64,000 nucleotides of DNA from positions 1 to 64,000 of the forward strand of contig FMTX01000010.1 of assembly GCA_900100895.1 (NCBI GenBank). The letters run 5' to 3'. Positions 34,954 through 43,002 of this stretch are shown piece by piece. The notes beneath the pieces are model-generated. The model was not told the origin of the DNA. It saw nothing but the letters and a program-made list of their open reading frames with translations, and did not search any database. The stretch is from Lachnospiraceae bacterium YSD2013 (GTDB lineage: Bacteria; Bacillota; Clostridia; Lachnospirales; Lachnospiraceae). The number at the start of each line of letters is the position of its first letter. Position 1 is the first letter of the stretch. Made by a program: the position numbers and the translations under genes.

Positions 34954-35775
34954 CTATCTTCCGGCCACAATCCACAAAACCGCAAGAAAATATGTAATAG
35001 GTGCGGTAAATATCATACTGTCGAAGCGGTCCATAACACCGCCGTGACCGGGAATACATCTACCGTAATCCTTAATATCCTTATTACGCTTAATAGCCGA
35101 AGCCGCAAGGTCACCAACCTGCGCTATAATACCGCCGATTGCCCCCATTGCACAAAGGAACCACTTAACATCGGGCATAAAGAAATTGCCAAACACATAA
35201 GCAATAATTCCCGCGCCGATAACACCGCCGACTACACCCTCAATTGATTTCTTGGGGCTGAGCTTCGGTAAAAACTTATGATTGCCTATAGTCTTACCGG
35301 TAATCATTCCCACGCAGTAAGCACAAGTATCATATCCCCACGAGGAAATAATAATCATCCAGGCTATCAAATGTCCGTCCTGAAGATTTCTGGTAAGATA
35401 CACGAACGCAAGCATTACAGGTGCATAGGCAAAAGAAAAAATTGCCGACATAATGTCTTCTACCTTGTACTTGGGGAAAGTAAACACATAAAGGCACAAA
35501 TACGCTATTACCATGAACGTTGCTATCATACCAAGCAAAAACGTATCTTCGGTAAACAGTAACACCACGTAATAAATCACTATGCCCGCGAAGCCCAAGT
35601 ACATAAGAGCGCTGTTCTCGCCTTTTTTCTTGATACCGAGAGCTTTGCCCAACTCATAGAAAGCTGTCAAAGAAAGCAGCAACAGTACGCCCGCAAGACT
35701 TACGCCTCCGAATACTATCACCAAAACCGCTATACCCAGTAATACAATACCGCTTAACAATCTTTTTACAAACAT
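34954..35775 (-). CDS. cdsA: Phosphatidate cytidylyltransferase
   Basis: CdsA makes CDP-diacylglycerol, the precursor of phospholipids. The 273-aa integral membrane protein has eight predicted helices and the C-terminal signature K-L-S-P-K-K-S-I-E-G, G-D-L-A-A-S-A-I-K-R and K-D-Y-G-R-C-I-P-G-H-G-G-V-M-D-R-F-D. The start at 35775 follows GGAGAG. It lies between uppS and dxr, the conserved order. Confidence 0.96.
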   Translation of the reverse strand: MFVKRLLSGIVLLGIAVLVIVFGGVSLAGVLLLLSLTAFYELGKALGIKKKGENSALMYLGFAGIVIYYVVLLFTEDTFLLGMIATFMVIAYLCLYVFTFPKYKVEDIMSAIFSFAYAPVMLAFVYLTRNLQDGHLIAWMIIISSWGYDTCAYCVGMITGKTIGNHKFLPKLSPKKSIEGVVGGVIGAGIIAYVFGNFFMPDVKWFLCAMGAIGGIIAQVGDLAASAIKRNKDIKDYGRCIPGHGGVMDRFDSMIFTAPITYFLAVLWIVAGR

Positions 35776-35794
35776 ATCATTCTCTCCGCCGAAA

Positions 35795-36505
35795 CTATTC
35801 GCTGTCGGCTATCTTTCCAAACTTTCTGGTGCGTCCCGAATAACTCTCGCAGGCCTTTATAAGCTCTGCCTTGTTAAAGTCCGGCCACGCAACATCGGTA
35901 ACGTATATCTCCGAATACGAAATCTGCCAAAGAAGGAAGTTGGATATTCTTAACTCGCCGCAGGTCCTTATAAGTAAGTCGGGATCCATGATGCCGGCAG
36001 TATCAAGATTATCGGATATCATCTGCTCGGTGATATCCTCGGGGTTAAGTTCCCCTGCCTTAACCTTCTTAGAAAGCTTGCGAACTGTTCTGGTAATCTC
36101 ATCGCGAGCTCCGTAGTTAATGGCTACGGTGAACTTAAGGCCTGTATTGTTCTTGGTACCTTCTTCAAGTTCTGCTATGCTCTTCTGCAAGTCTTCATCG
36201 AGCTTGGACTTGTCTCCGATTACGCGAACCTTCATGTTGTTCTTGGAAGCACGCTTAAGACTGGTCTTCATGTAGTTACGAAGAAGCTTCATAAGCGCAT
36301 CCACTTCATCCTTGGGGCGGTTCCAGTTCTCTGTGGAAAAAGCATATACCGTAAGATATTCGATTCCTAAATCCCACGCATCTTCACAGATATCCTCAAC
36401 AGCCTTGGCACCCTGGATATGTCCGTAGTTACGAGGCATTCCCTTGGCCTTGGCCCATCTGCCGTTACCGTCTAATATTATAGCCACTGATTTGGGTATA
36501 TTCAT
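35795..36505 (-). CDS. uppS: Undecaprenyl diphosphate synthase
   Basis: UppS extends farnesyl diphosphate to the C55 carrier used for cell-wall synthesis. The family motifs are present: I-I-L-D-G-N-G-R-W-A-K at the start, H-I-Q-G-A, F-S-T-E-N-W-N-R-P, N-Y-G-A-R-D-E-I and D-P-D-L-L-I-R-T-C-G-E-L-R-I-S-N-F-L-L-W-Q. The chosen ATG (36505) gives 236 aa; TTG and GTG codons up to 36517 would add four residues. A terminator separates it from frr, so it probably starts a new transcription unit. Confidence 0.96.
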   Translation of the reverse strand: MNIPKSVAIILDGNGRWAKAKGMPRNYGHIQGAKAVEDICEDAWDLGIEYLTVYAFSTENWNRPKDEVDALMKLLRNYMKTSLKRASKNNMKVRVIGDKSKLDEDLQKSIAELEEGTKNNTGLKFTVAINYGARDEITRTVRKLSKKVKAGELNPEDITEQMISDNLDTAGIMDPDLLIRTCGELRISNFLLWQISYSEIYVTDVAWPDFNKAELIKACESYSGRTRKFGKIADSE

Positions 36506-36540
36506 CTGTTTCACCAATTGTTTACAAAAATTTTAATAAA

Positions 36541-36576
36541 TCAGAAAAGAGGCAGGAGCGGAACGTCTCCTGCCTC
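36541..36576 (-). terminator. Intrinsic terminator after frr
   Basis: GAGGCAGGAG (36549-36558) and CTCCTGCCTC (36567-36576) form a perfect 10-bp stem around an 8-nt loop, with TTTTCTGA following on the minus strand. It separates frr from uppS, splitting what is often one operon. Confidence 0.9.
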
Positions 36577-36589
36577 AGAAAACTCTTAA

Positions 36590-37141
36590 TCAAACTTTTA
36601 AAACGTCCTTGCTCTTCTCTTCAACAGCTGTGTCAACGTCCTTAATGAACTTGTCTGTAGCCTTCTGAAGTTCGTCCTCAAGCTTCTTAATCTCGTCTTC
36701 GGAAATTTCGGTCTTGGAAAGTTTCTTAAATGCGTCGTTACCGTCACGTCTGATGTTTCTGATGGCAACCTTGGCATCTTCGCCTTTCTTCTTAACTTCC
36801 TTAACGAGGTCTTTACGCCTTTCTTCTGTAAGCTCGGGGAATACAAGACGAATTACGCTGCCGTCGTTGGAAGGTGTAATTCCTACGTCGGAAGCCATAA
36901 TAGCCTTCTCTATATTCTTAATAAGTGACTTCTCCCAGGGTGCAATCTGAATGATGCGGGGTTCGGGAACGGTAATGTTACCTACCTGCTGAATGGGGGT
37001 AGGAGTTCCGTAGTAGTCTACTCTTACCTTATCAAGAACATGGGGATTGGCACGTCCTGCTCTGATGGTGGCAAGCTCTGACTCCATGAAGTCGTATGCT
37101 TTCTGCATTTTCTCGTTATATACTGATACTCTCTCGTCCAT
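36590..37141 (-). CDS. frr: Ribosome recycling factor
   Basis: Frr dissociates ribosomes after termination together with EF-G. The 183-aa protein has the typical start (M-D-E-R-V-S-V-Y-N-E-K-M) and core motifs R-A-G-R-A-N-P-H-V-L-D-K, Y-Y-G-T-P-T-P-I-Q-Q-V-G-N and R-I-I-Q-I-A-P-W-E. The start at 37141 has GAGG 5 nt upstream; an upstream reading frame extension of 21 residues is not conserved. It lies 14 bp after pyrH, the standard pair. Confidence 0.97.
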   Translation of the reverse strand: MDERVSVYNEKMQKAYDFMESELATIRAGRANPHVLDKVRVDYYGTPTPIQQVGNITVPEPRIIQIAPWEKSLIKNIEKAIMASDVGITPSNDGSVIRLVFPELTEERRKDLVKEVKKKGEDAKVAIRNIRRDGNDAFKKLSKTEISEDEIKKLEDELQKATDKFIKDVDTAVEEKSKDVLKV

Positions 37142-37154
37142 ATGTACCTCTTTC

Positions 37155-37844
37155 TTATGCGGTAACCTTTGTGCCGTTGAACTTGCCGGACAAAGCGTTA
37201 ACAATACTGTTTTCTTCGTTTAAGTCAAATACCAGGAAAGGAACCTTATTCTCAAGTGCCAAAGCGCTTGCCGTGGTATCCACAACCTTAAGGCCTCTCT
37301 TGACAAGCTCCTCAAGCGAAATCTCGTCAAATTTCTTGGCATTAGGGTTCTTGGCAGGGTCGTCGTCATATACGCCATCTATAGACTTAGCAAGAAGTAC
37401 TGCCTCAGCCTCGATTTCAACAGCCTTAAGAACGATACCCATATCTGTCGAGAAGTAGGGGTGACCCGTACCGCCCGCAAAGAACACTACCTTACCGGCC
37501 TTAAGAGCCTTAACTGCCTCGTCCTTACTGAACTGCTTGGTAAATGTGGAGCAGATGAAGGGAGTCATAATCTCCGTATCCATTCCTTCGCTTCTGAAAA
37601 TTTCAGATACGTAAAGGCAGTTCATTACGGTTGCAAGCATACCAATCTGGTCGGCCTTAACTCTGTCGATGGCCTCGCTGGTGCGTCCTCGCCAGAAGTT
37701 ACCTCCGCCTATTACGATGGCAATTTCGTTCTTACCCGCAATTCTCTTAACCTGACGGGCTACGCCTCTGACGGTTTCCTCGTCAAAGCCGGTCTTCTTG
37801 TCTCCGGCCAAAGCTTCGCCGCTTAACTTAAGTATTATACGCAT
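37155..37844 (-). CDS. pyrH: UMP kinase
   Basis: PyrH phosphorylates UMP to UDP and belongs to the amino-acid kinase fold, unlike eukaryotic enzymes. The 229-aa protein carries L-K-L-S-G-E-A-L, V-I-G-G-G-N-F-W-R-G-R, A-D-Q-I-G-M-L-A-T-V-M-N and F-A-G-G-T-G-H-P-Y-F-S-T-D. The N-terminus is a few residues shorter than in most homologues, starting directly at M-R-I-I-L-K-L-S-G; its AAAGG site lies 11 nt upstream, so a slightly different start is possible. Confidence 0.97.
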   Translation of the reverse strand: MRIILKLSGEALAGDKKTGFDEETVRGVARQVKRIAGKNEIAIVIGGGNFWRGRTSEAIDRVKADQIGMLATVMNCLYVSEIFRSEGMDTEIMTPFICSTFTKQFSKDEAVKALKAGKVVFFAGGTGHPYFSTDMGIVLKAVEIEAEAVLLAKSIDGVYDDDPAKNPNAKKFDEISLEELVKRGLKVVDTTASALALENKVPFLVFDLNEENSIVNALSGKFNGTKVTA

Positions 37845-37868
37845 AAATATAATAACCTTTCCTTACAA

Positions 37869-38528
37869 TTACTTTTTATTTTTCTTAAACTCGTCAAAGA
37901 AGGATGTAGGGCTGACATCTGCGTAGCACTGTGAGCAGATACCTTCGATAACCGCACCGTTGTTAATCTGTACGGACTTGGACTTGATATTGCCCATTAC
38001 GATAGCGGATGTATCAAGAACAACGGGACCCTTAACATCGATGTCACCCTTAACGGCGCCTGCGATAACTGCGCTTGTTGCGAAGATGTTGCCGATGATG
38101 ACGGTGCTCTGTCCTACCTTAACGGAACCTGTGGAATTAACCTCACCCATAATCTTGGCATTCTCGGCATAAATCTCGGATGCCTTGGAGTCGCCTTCGA
38201 TGGATCCTAAGATATTAAGCTTGCCGCTGATGGTAATGTTACCTCTTACTGAACCCATGAGATCCACAGATCCTCCGGAAGTGATATCACCTACAATATC
38301 CATGCCTGCGGTGATGGTTGCTGTCTCGTCGGAAAACTTGGGAGCGGGCTTAAGAGTTACAGGCTCCTCGTTAACCTTTGAAACTGTCTCATCAATATTA
38401 TCAAGAAGAGCTTCCATGTCAAGCTTGGTCTCCTCTTCCTTGGTCTCAGCGGTTGCTTCTTCAGCTTCGGGATTAAGCTCCGTTACCGCCTGATTAAGGT
38501 CTTCCTTTAAATCTGAAAAAAATCCCAT
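37869..38528 (-). CDS. Bactofilin-family polymer-forming protein
   Basis: Bactofilins are beta-helical cytoskeletal proteins that position cell-wall enzymes. The 219-aa protein has a charged N-terminal tail (about 80 residues, E/T rich) and a bactofilin core (about 85-200) with regularly spaced short strands and glycines (I-V-G-D-I-T-S-G-G, I-S-G-K-L-N-I-L-G-S-I-E-G, V-G-Q-S-T-V-I-I-G-N-I). Of the two nearby ATGs, the one at 38528 has the better spacing (8 nt) from GGAGG. It is 13 bp downstream of a membrane-anchored polysaccharide deacetylase, a possible partner. Confidence 0.88.
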   Translation of the reverse strand: MGFFSDLKEDLNQAVTELNPEAEEATAETKEEETKLDMEALLDNIDETVSKVNEEPVTLKPAPKFSDETATITAGMDIVGDITSGGSVDLMGSVRGNITISGKLNILGSIEGDSKASEIYAENAKIMGEVNSTGSVKVGQSTVIIGNIFATSAVIAGAVKGDIDVKGPVVLDTSAIVMGNIKSKSVQINNGAVIEGICSQCYADVSPTSFFDEFKKNKK

Positions 38529-38547
38529 TTTCATATCCTCCGTGTGT

Positions 38548-39531
38548 TTAATTATCTTCTTTAACCGATAAAAACTGTATCGGGTCGGTTTCTCTGGTAA
38601 TCGGAAGCATTACCGTGTCATCCATCGACCGAATGTACTCGATGATGGCGGGAAGCGCCTCCACTGTGGTGGTCTTGGAACCAAGGTCGTGGAATAACAC
38701 GATTGATTCCTGATGCTTGCCTATCTCTCTTGTAACGTTATCTATAATCGACTGTCTCGACGCTCCGCCTGCGGTAGCATCTCTTGACGATACGTTCCAG
38801 TCAAAAAAAACTATTCCGGCGTCTTCAAGCGCGCCGGCGAATTCGTGCATGTCGACCGTTGATGCTCTGTTGGTACTTCCACCCGGAAATCTGTAGATAT
38901 CGGACTCCGCTCCCGTAACAAGATACAGGAAATTGCGAAGTGAATTGGTATCCTCCATAAAGGCATCCCGGTTCGAATACAAATCCGAATAAACGTGAGT
39001 ACATGAATGCATTCCGAGAGAATGACCTTCGTCTACGATTCGCCGATAGAGTCTCTCAAAATTGCGCCCTTCGTGCTTGACCACAAAGAAGGTTGCCTTA
39101 ACATCGTATTCCTTGAGTATGTCAAGAATCGCATCCGTGTTGGAACTCGGACCGTCGTCGAAGGTTAAGTAAATCTTCCTGTAGCCTTCGTAAAGCTCTT
39201 CGTCGCTTAAAGAAAGCTTCTTTATGTCATCGCTTGAGAGATTCTCATGCTTCTTAATCGAAGTCCCGACGTTGCTTGCAACCTGCACCAGGGCCTCGGG
39301 AATTTCCTCCTCCACGAAAGCAGCCTCACTGCCAAGTTCCATGTAGTAGTTAAGTTCCTCGGTCTTTTCCTTGAGCGCGGATTTGTAATGAGCTGCCCTT
39401 ATTGCGAAAGAAACACACAATATCGACGGACCTATCATCAGCGTAAAAAACGTCGCTACGATAATCTTCTTAAGACGCTTAACTCGTTTCTGCCTTTGTG
39501 GGGATTTAGCGGACTTAACATTAGAATCCAA
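38548..39531 (-). CDS. Membrane-anchored polysaccharide deacetylase
   Basis: A CE4 deacetylase of the cell wall: a basic N-terminus and one membrane helix (about 25-48), a linker, then a NodB domain (about 120-310). Catalytic motifs are I-Y-L-T-F-D-D-G-P, H-S-C-T-H (zinc ligands), R-F-P-G-G-S and the final L-F-H-D. It probably removes N-acetyl groups from peptidoglycan on the outside. Its start is TTG (39531) preceded by GGGGGAG 5-6 nt upstream. It precedes the bactofilin gene by 13 bp. Confidence 0.9.
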   Translation of the reverse strand: MDSNVKSAKSPQRQKRVKRLKKIIVATFFTLMIGPSILCVSFAIRAAHYKSALKEKTEELNYYMELGSEAAFVEEEIPEALVQVASNVGTSIKKHENLSSDDIKKLSLSDEELYEGYRKIYLTFDDGPSSNTDAILDILKEYDVKATFFVVKHEGRNFERLYRRIVDEGHSLGMHSCTHVYSDLYSNRDAFMEDTNSLRNFLYLVTGAESDIYRFPGGSTNRASTVDMHEFAGALEDAGIVFFDWNVSSRDATAGGASRQSIIDNVTREIGKHQESIVLFHDLGSKTTTVEALPAIIEYIRSMDDTVMLPITRETDPIQFLSVKEDN

Positions 39532-39611
39532 GATATTCTCCCCCTTATAATCGGTGTCATAAACACACCAAAATTATTGTATCACATAGGCGCGAATTTT
39601 GAAAAGAATAT

Positions 39612-41879
39612 TTATCTTCTGTAAGCTTTAAATTCGATTGCCTCTCCCGCCATAAGCACAAGCTCGGTATCACCGTTTTCAAGCGAGAAGCCCTCGGGAA
39701 GTTCCACTCTCACGTCTTTTCTGCCCTGGGAGTCCATTTTAACGGAAAAAGAATCCTTATTCTTAACAAGTTCCTGAACTCTCACAACACCTTTAAGTCG
39801 AAGTCCCGTAACCTTGAGCTTGTCGAAATCATCTCTCCATACAGGGAAGAACTTAACTCTGTCCTCGCCCGAATAAGCAATCATCTCGTACACTGCATTG
39901 GTAAGTCCGCAGTTGGCATCCATCTGGAAAAGAACGTGCTCATTGTGAGATGTAAACAGGTTACCTAGAGTAAACACCGATACGAGGCGGTTGATAGCCT
40001 TGTACCAAAGGTCGGAATCCTGTAAACGCGCTGAAATATTGGCAAGGTGAGCAAGTCCCCATCCGGAGATTGCCTCGACGCCGTCTATAAGTCTATACTT
40101 GGTAGCCTTGTGACACGCTTCCATAAGAGCGTCATCGCCGGACTCTATTGCCTCGTAGCCCGGGAATACCATGTATAAGTGTGATGAATGTCTGTGGTGA
40201 TAATCGTCCTTAAGCTCGGCGGGAATCCATTCTTTGAGTGCTCCGTCTTCATTGACTGCGTAGTCGGGAAGTTTGGAGCATTCAAGTTCCCACTTGGAAA
40301 TGTTCTCATCTTCAATGCCGAGAATCTTGCAAGCCTCGATGAGGTTCGTGTAGACTTCTTTGGCCACAGAAACATCCATAGTAGCGTTAACCGTTACGGG
40401 TGAATCATTGCCCAGAGGTGTGTTCTCGGGAGAATATGAAGGCGCGAATACATACTTGCCGTCAGCATCTTCCACAAGGAAATCCTCGTAGAACAACACT
40501 ACTTCTTTCCAGTACTTAACGCCTCGCAAAAGAACGTTCTCGTCACCTGTGTAGTCGTAATACCTCTTGTATTCGCTTGAAAGCCAGCCTGCGCCCGCTG
40601 TCCACGTAAGCATGGGCCACTGGTGGCAGTAATGTCTGTGATAACCGTCTGTGGTCACTCTGGGAGCTGAGAATACGCCTCTGCAACCGTAGTAACTCTC
40701 GGCGTTCTTCTTAAAGTCCTCGGTGTATGACTCAAGCCAGTCAAAATACACCCTCGAAAAGCCGTTTAAACCGCCGGGAAGCACGGGCCACATCATCATC
40801 TGGATATTCTCGTCAAGCGTGTAGTCAGAGCTCCAGGGAGGGCTTACAAGGCCGTTCCACACGCCCTGAAGGTTGGGCGGAAGCTTACCGAAGCTTGCGA
40901 TATCCATGTAACGCCCCATGTCGCACATTCTTTCAAGAAGTAAGGGCGAAAGGGTGTCGGCCGTACACTTGTCTCTGAGCTCCTCATTGGTGTATTCGGT
41001 CTCGTCGTCGCTAAAGTCGACGGTAACCTTTTCAAACAGATCTTTATGAATAATAACGTGTTCTTTGAACAGCGCTTCGTAATCGGGAGTCATGTCGCGA
41101 AGAATCTTAAGAAGCTTAACCTTCTCCGCTTCCATACGAAGATTCCAGGGCGCGAGTGTGAAGAACACAAGCACATAATTGGCCTTCGTAACCCTGAAAG
41201 TATTATCGGGCGTAGCGTCGCACTCGCCGTCGGTAATAACTCTGAGCGCGGAAATATAACCCGACTCTTCCTCGGAATGAGTGGCCTCGCATACAAGGTA
41301 CTCGCCGTCGGTGACGGTTGTAACGCTCTCAATATGATGAGCCTCCTTGAACGGTGCCATGGAGATTTCAAGGCTCAACGGATTGCCGTCTTTTCTAATC
41401 TCGGTAGCCATGATGTCACGGCTTCTGGATACGAAACTCTTTCTCACAACAGACTCACCGTTGTAAGCAAAAGAAACCGTAGCTTCACCCGTTCTGAAAT
41501 CAAGCTTCTGAACGTAATCTTCCACTCTTCCGTCTTCCATATCGAAATGAATCTTCGATGCGGTTTCGAAAGGATTGGTCCATACTATGGTCTCGTAAGG
41601 CGCGCCATCCTTCTCAAGTCCTCTTGAGTAGTATTCGAAGGCCTCGCGGTACTTGCCCTCAAACAAAAGCTTGCGCATGCCTTCCACATAAGGCTTGCCG
41701 TTATAAGGATGGCTCTCGGCATTCTCGGGCATGGGAAGAAAGAGCTCCTCATGATTGGTAATGATAGTCTCGTGAAGAGGCTCACCGAAAACAAGTCCGC
41801 CTATGGTGCCGTTACCTATGGGCAGCGCCTCGTCCCAATTTGCCGCGGCGCAGATTCTTTTAAGTCCTTTAAATTTCAT
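39612..41879 (-). CDS. Glycoside hydrolase family 95-like enzyme
   Basis: The 755-aa protein matches GH95, a group that includes 1,2-alpha-L-fucosidases and alpha-L-galactosidases. Visible family features are W-D-E-A-L-P-I-G-N-G-T-I-G-G-L-V-F-G near the N-terminus, then a beta domain, an (alpha/alpha)6 barrel with F-G-K-L-P-P-N-L-Q-G-V-W-N and L-T-W-T-A-G-A-G-W, and N-E-H-V-L-F-Q-M-D-A-N-C-G-L near the C-terminus. No signal peptide is present, so it should act on imported oligosaccharides in the cytoplasm. GAGGA lies 6 nt before the start. It is 15 bp downstream of chorismate mutase. The substrate is uncertain. Confidence 0.88.
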   Translation of the reverse strand: MKFKGLKRICAAANWDEALPIGNGTIGGLVFGEPLHETIITNHEELFLPMPENAESHPYNGKPYVEGMRKLLFEGKYREAFEYYSRGLEKDGAPYETIVWTNPFETASKIHFDMEDGRVEDYVQKLDFRTGEATVSFAYNGESVVRKSFVSRSRDIMATEIRKDGNPLSLEISMAPFKEAHHIESVTTVTDGEYLVCEATHSEEESGYISALRVITDGECDATPDNTFRVTKANYVLVFFTLAPWNLRMEAEKVKLLKILRDMTPDYEALFKEHVIIHKDLFEKVTVDFSDDETEYTNEELRDKCTADTLSPLLLERMCDMGRYMDIASFGKLPPNLQGVWNGLVSPPWSSDYTLDENIQMMMWPVLPGGLNGFSRVYFDWLESYTEDFKKNAESYYGCRGVFSAPRVTTDGYHRHYCHQWPMLTWTAGAGWLSSEYKRYYDYTGDENVLLRGVKYWKEVVLFYEDFLVEDADGKYVFAPSYSPENTPLGNDSPVTVNATMDVSVAKEVYTNLIEACKILGIEDENISKWELECSKLPDYAVNEDGALKEWIPAELKDDYHHRHSSHLYMVFPGYEAIESGDDALMEACHKATKYRLIDGVEAISGWGLAHLANISARLQDSDLWYKAINRLVSVFTLGNLFTSHNEHVLFQMDANCGLTNAVYEMIAYSGEDRVKFFPVWRDDFDKLKVTGLRLKGVVRVQELVKNKDSFSVKMDSQGRKDVRVELPEGFSLENGDTELVLMAGEAIEFKAYRR

Positions 41880-41893
41880 AACTGTTCCTCGTC

Positions 41894-42175
41894 CTATTTT
41901 CTTTTAAGGGATTCCTGATAATCTCTGGAGATTGAAAAGATAGAGTCGTAGAGGTTCTTAACCGACTCTTTGTAGACTTCCGGAACATCCGCAGTCAGAC
42001 GTTCCTTGACCTCATCTTCCCTTTTTACATTCAAAACAGGTAAGCCCGCCTCTTTCTTAAGAGAGCCGATCTTACCTGCCGTTTCCATTCTTTGTATAAA
42101 AAGCTTCACAAGCTCGTCGTCGATAGCGTTAATGTCCTTGCGAAGAGCCTGAAGCTGTAAATCTGTGTCTGTCAT
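41894..42175 (-). CDS. Chorismate mutase (AroQ class)
   Basis: This 93-aa all-helical protein matches AroQ-type chorismate mutases, which convert chorismate to prephenate for Phe/Tyr synthesis. Key features are the start L-Q-A-L-R-K-D-I-N-A-I-D-D-E-L-V-K-L-F, followed by K-R-E-D-E-V and the C-terminal helix with S-R-D-Y-Q-E. AAGGGG precedes the ATG by 5 nt. A promoter and a 16-bp inverted repeat lie directly upstream; the GH95 gene follows, an unrelated function that may share this transcript. Confidence 0.88.
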   Translation of the reverse strand: MTDTDLQLQALRKDINAIDDELVKLFIQRMETAGKIGSLKKEAGLPVLNVKREDEVKERLTADVPEVYKESVKNLYDSIFSISRDYQESLKRK

Positions 42176-42186
42176 AAATACCCCTT

Positions 42187-42246
42187 TTATAATGATTACA
42201 ATTTTATATTGTAATCATTATAACCCCTTTGCCTTCTGACTTGCAA
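42187..42246 (-). promoter_or_regulatory. Promoter with perfect inverted repeat for chorismate mutase
   Basis: TTATAATGATTACAAT (42187-42202) is repeated inverted at 42208-42223 with a 5-nt loop, a perfect 16-bp match. The minus-strand TATAAT (42217-42222) is part of it, and TTGCAA (42241-42246) lies 18 nt upstream, giving a plausible sigma-A promoter. An inverted repeat overlapping the -10 region is typical of a repressor operator. The response regulator's stop codon lies inside it. As a terminator it would be weak because it is AT-rich. Confidence 0.6.
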
Positions 42247-42985
42247 AGAAATTATCAATTGATTCAACAATTTGAAAAGGAGGCATGGATTTAAGGAGAT
42301 ATCCCTGCGGTTTAAGGCTTAACACCTTGGCAACACTCTCCTTGTCTCCTTTGGCAGTCAGAAAAATAACGGGGACACTCTCCGTCTTAATTTCGGAGCG
42401 AATCATCTCAAGCATCTGAGGTCCGGAGCACACGGGCATCTCGTAATCAAGCAGTATCAAATCGGGCTTGTTAACTGCGAGAAAGGCGATTGCGCTGGTA
42501 GCGGAATTGGCCATGGATATGCGGTACTTGTCTTCAAGCCAGCCTTTGATGGTACGAAGCATGGTGCCCGAATCGTCTACCAAAAGAATATGCTTACGGC
42601 TTTCAAGCGACTCTTTGTTCTCCACGGCATATAAAAGCGCGTCGGCGATTTCTTTGACATTAATGGGGCGCTCGAAGCGTCCGCCGAGACATTCGGATGG
42701 GAACATGTCTTCAATAACCTGCAGCTCATCGGAGTAGCCGGCGAGGAAAATTTTCCTCTCCTCTTCCACACAGATGTCGCGCACATAAATGAGGGCGTCC
42801 TTCTCCTGAATGGTCTTCTCGTCTACGTAGATAAAGAAGAATTCGGGCTTGTCCGTAAGTCTGCTTATGTCCGTTACATCAAGCTTACAGAATAAACATT
42901 CAAAGCCCGGCTCCTTGAGTCCGTCCTTAAGTGCGTTAACGATGAATGAATTGGTCTCCCCAATAAATAACACTCGTTTTTCCAT
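42218..42985 (-). CDS. Double-receiver response regulator
   Basis: The 255-aa protein has two receiver-like domains and no DNA-binding or enzymatic output. The N-terminal one (about 1-120) is degenerate: the phospho-acceptor position appears as F-F-F-I-Y-V-D-E. The second (about 130-250) is canonical with L-L-V-D-D-S-G-T-M, L-I-L-L-D-Y-E-M-P (acceptor Asp) and L-T-A-K-G. It follows the hybrid kinase gene by 17 bp, so it is its likely partner. With no output domain it may act by protein interaction. Confidence 0.85.
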   Translation of the reverse strand: MEKRVLFIGETNSFIVNALKDGLKEPGFECLFCKLDVTDISRLTDKPEFFFIYVDEKTIQEKDALIYVRDICVEEERKIFLAGYSDELQVIEDMFPSECLGGRFERPINVKEIADALLYAVENKESLESRKHILLVDDSGTMLRTIKGWLEDKYRISMANSATSAIAFLAVNKPDLILLDYEMPVCSGPQMLEMIRSEIKTESVPVIFLTAKGDKESVAKVLSLKPQGYLLKSMPPFQIVESIDNFFASQKAKGL

Positions 42986-43002
42986 ATAGATTTTCCCCTT
43001 AT

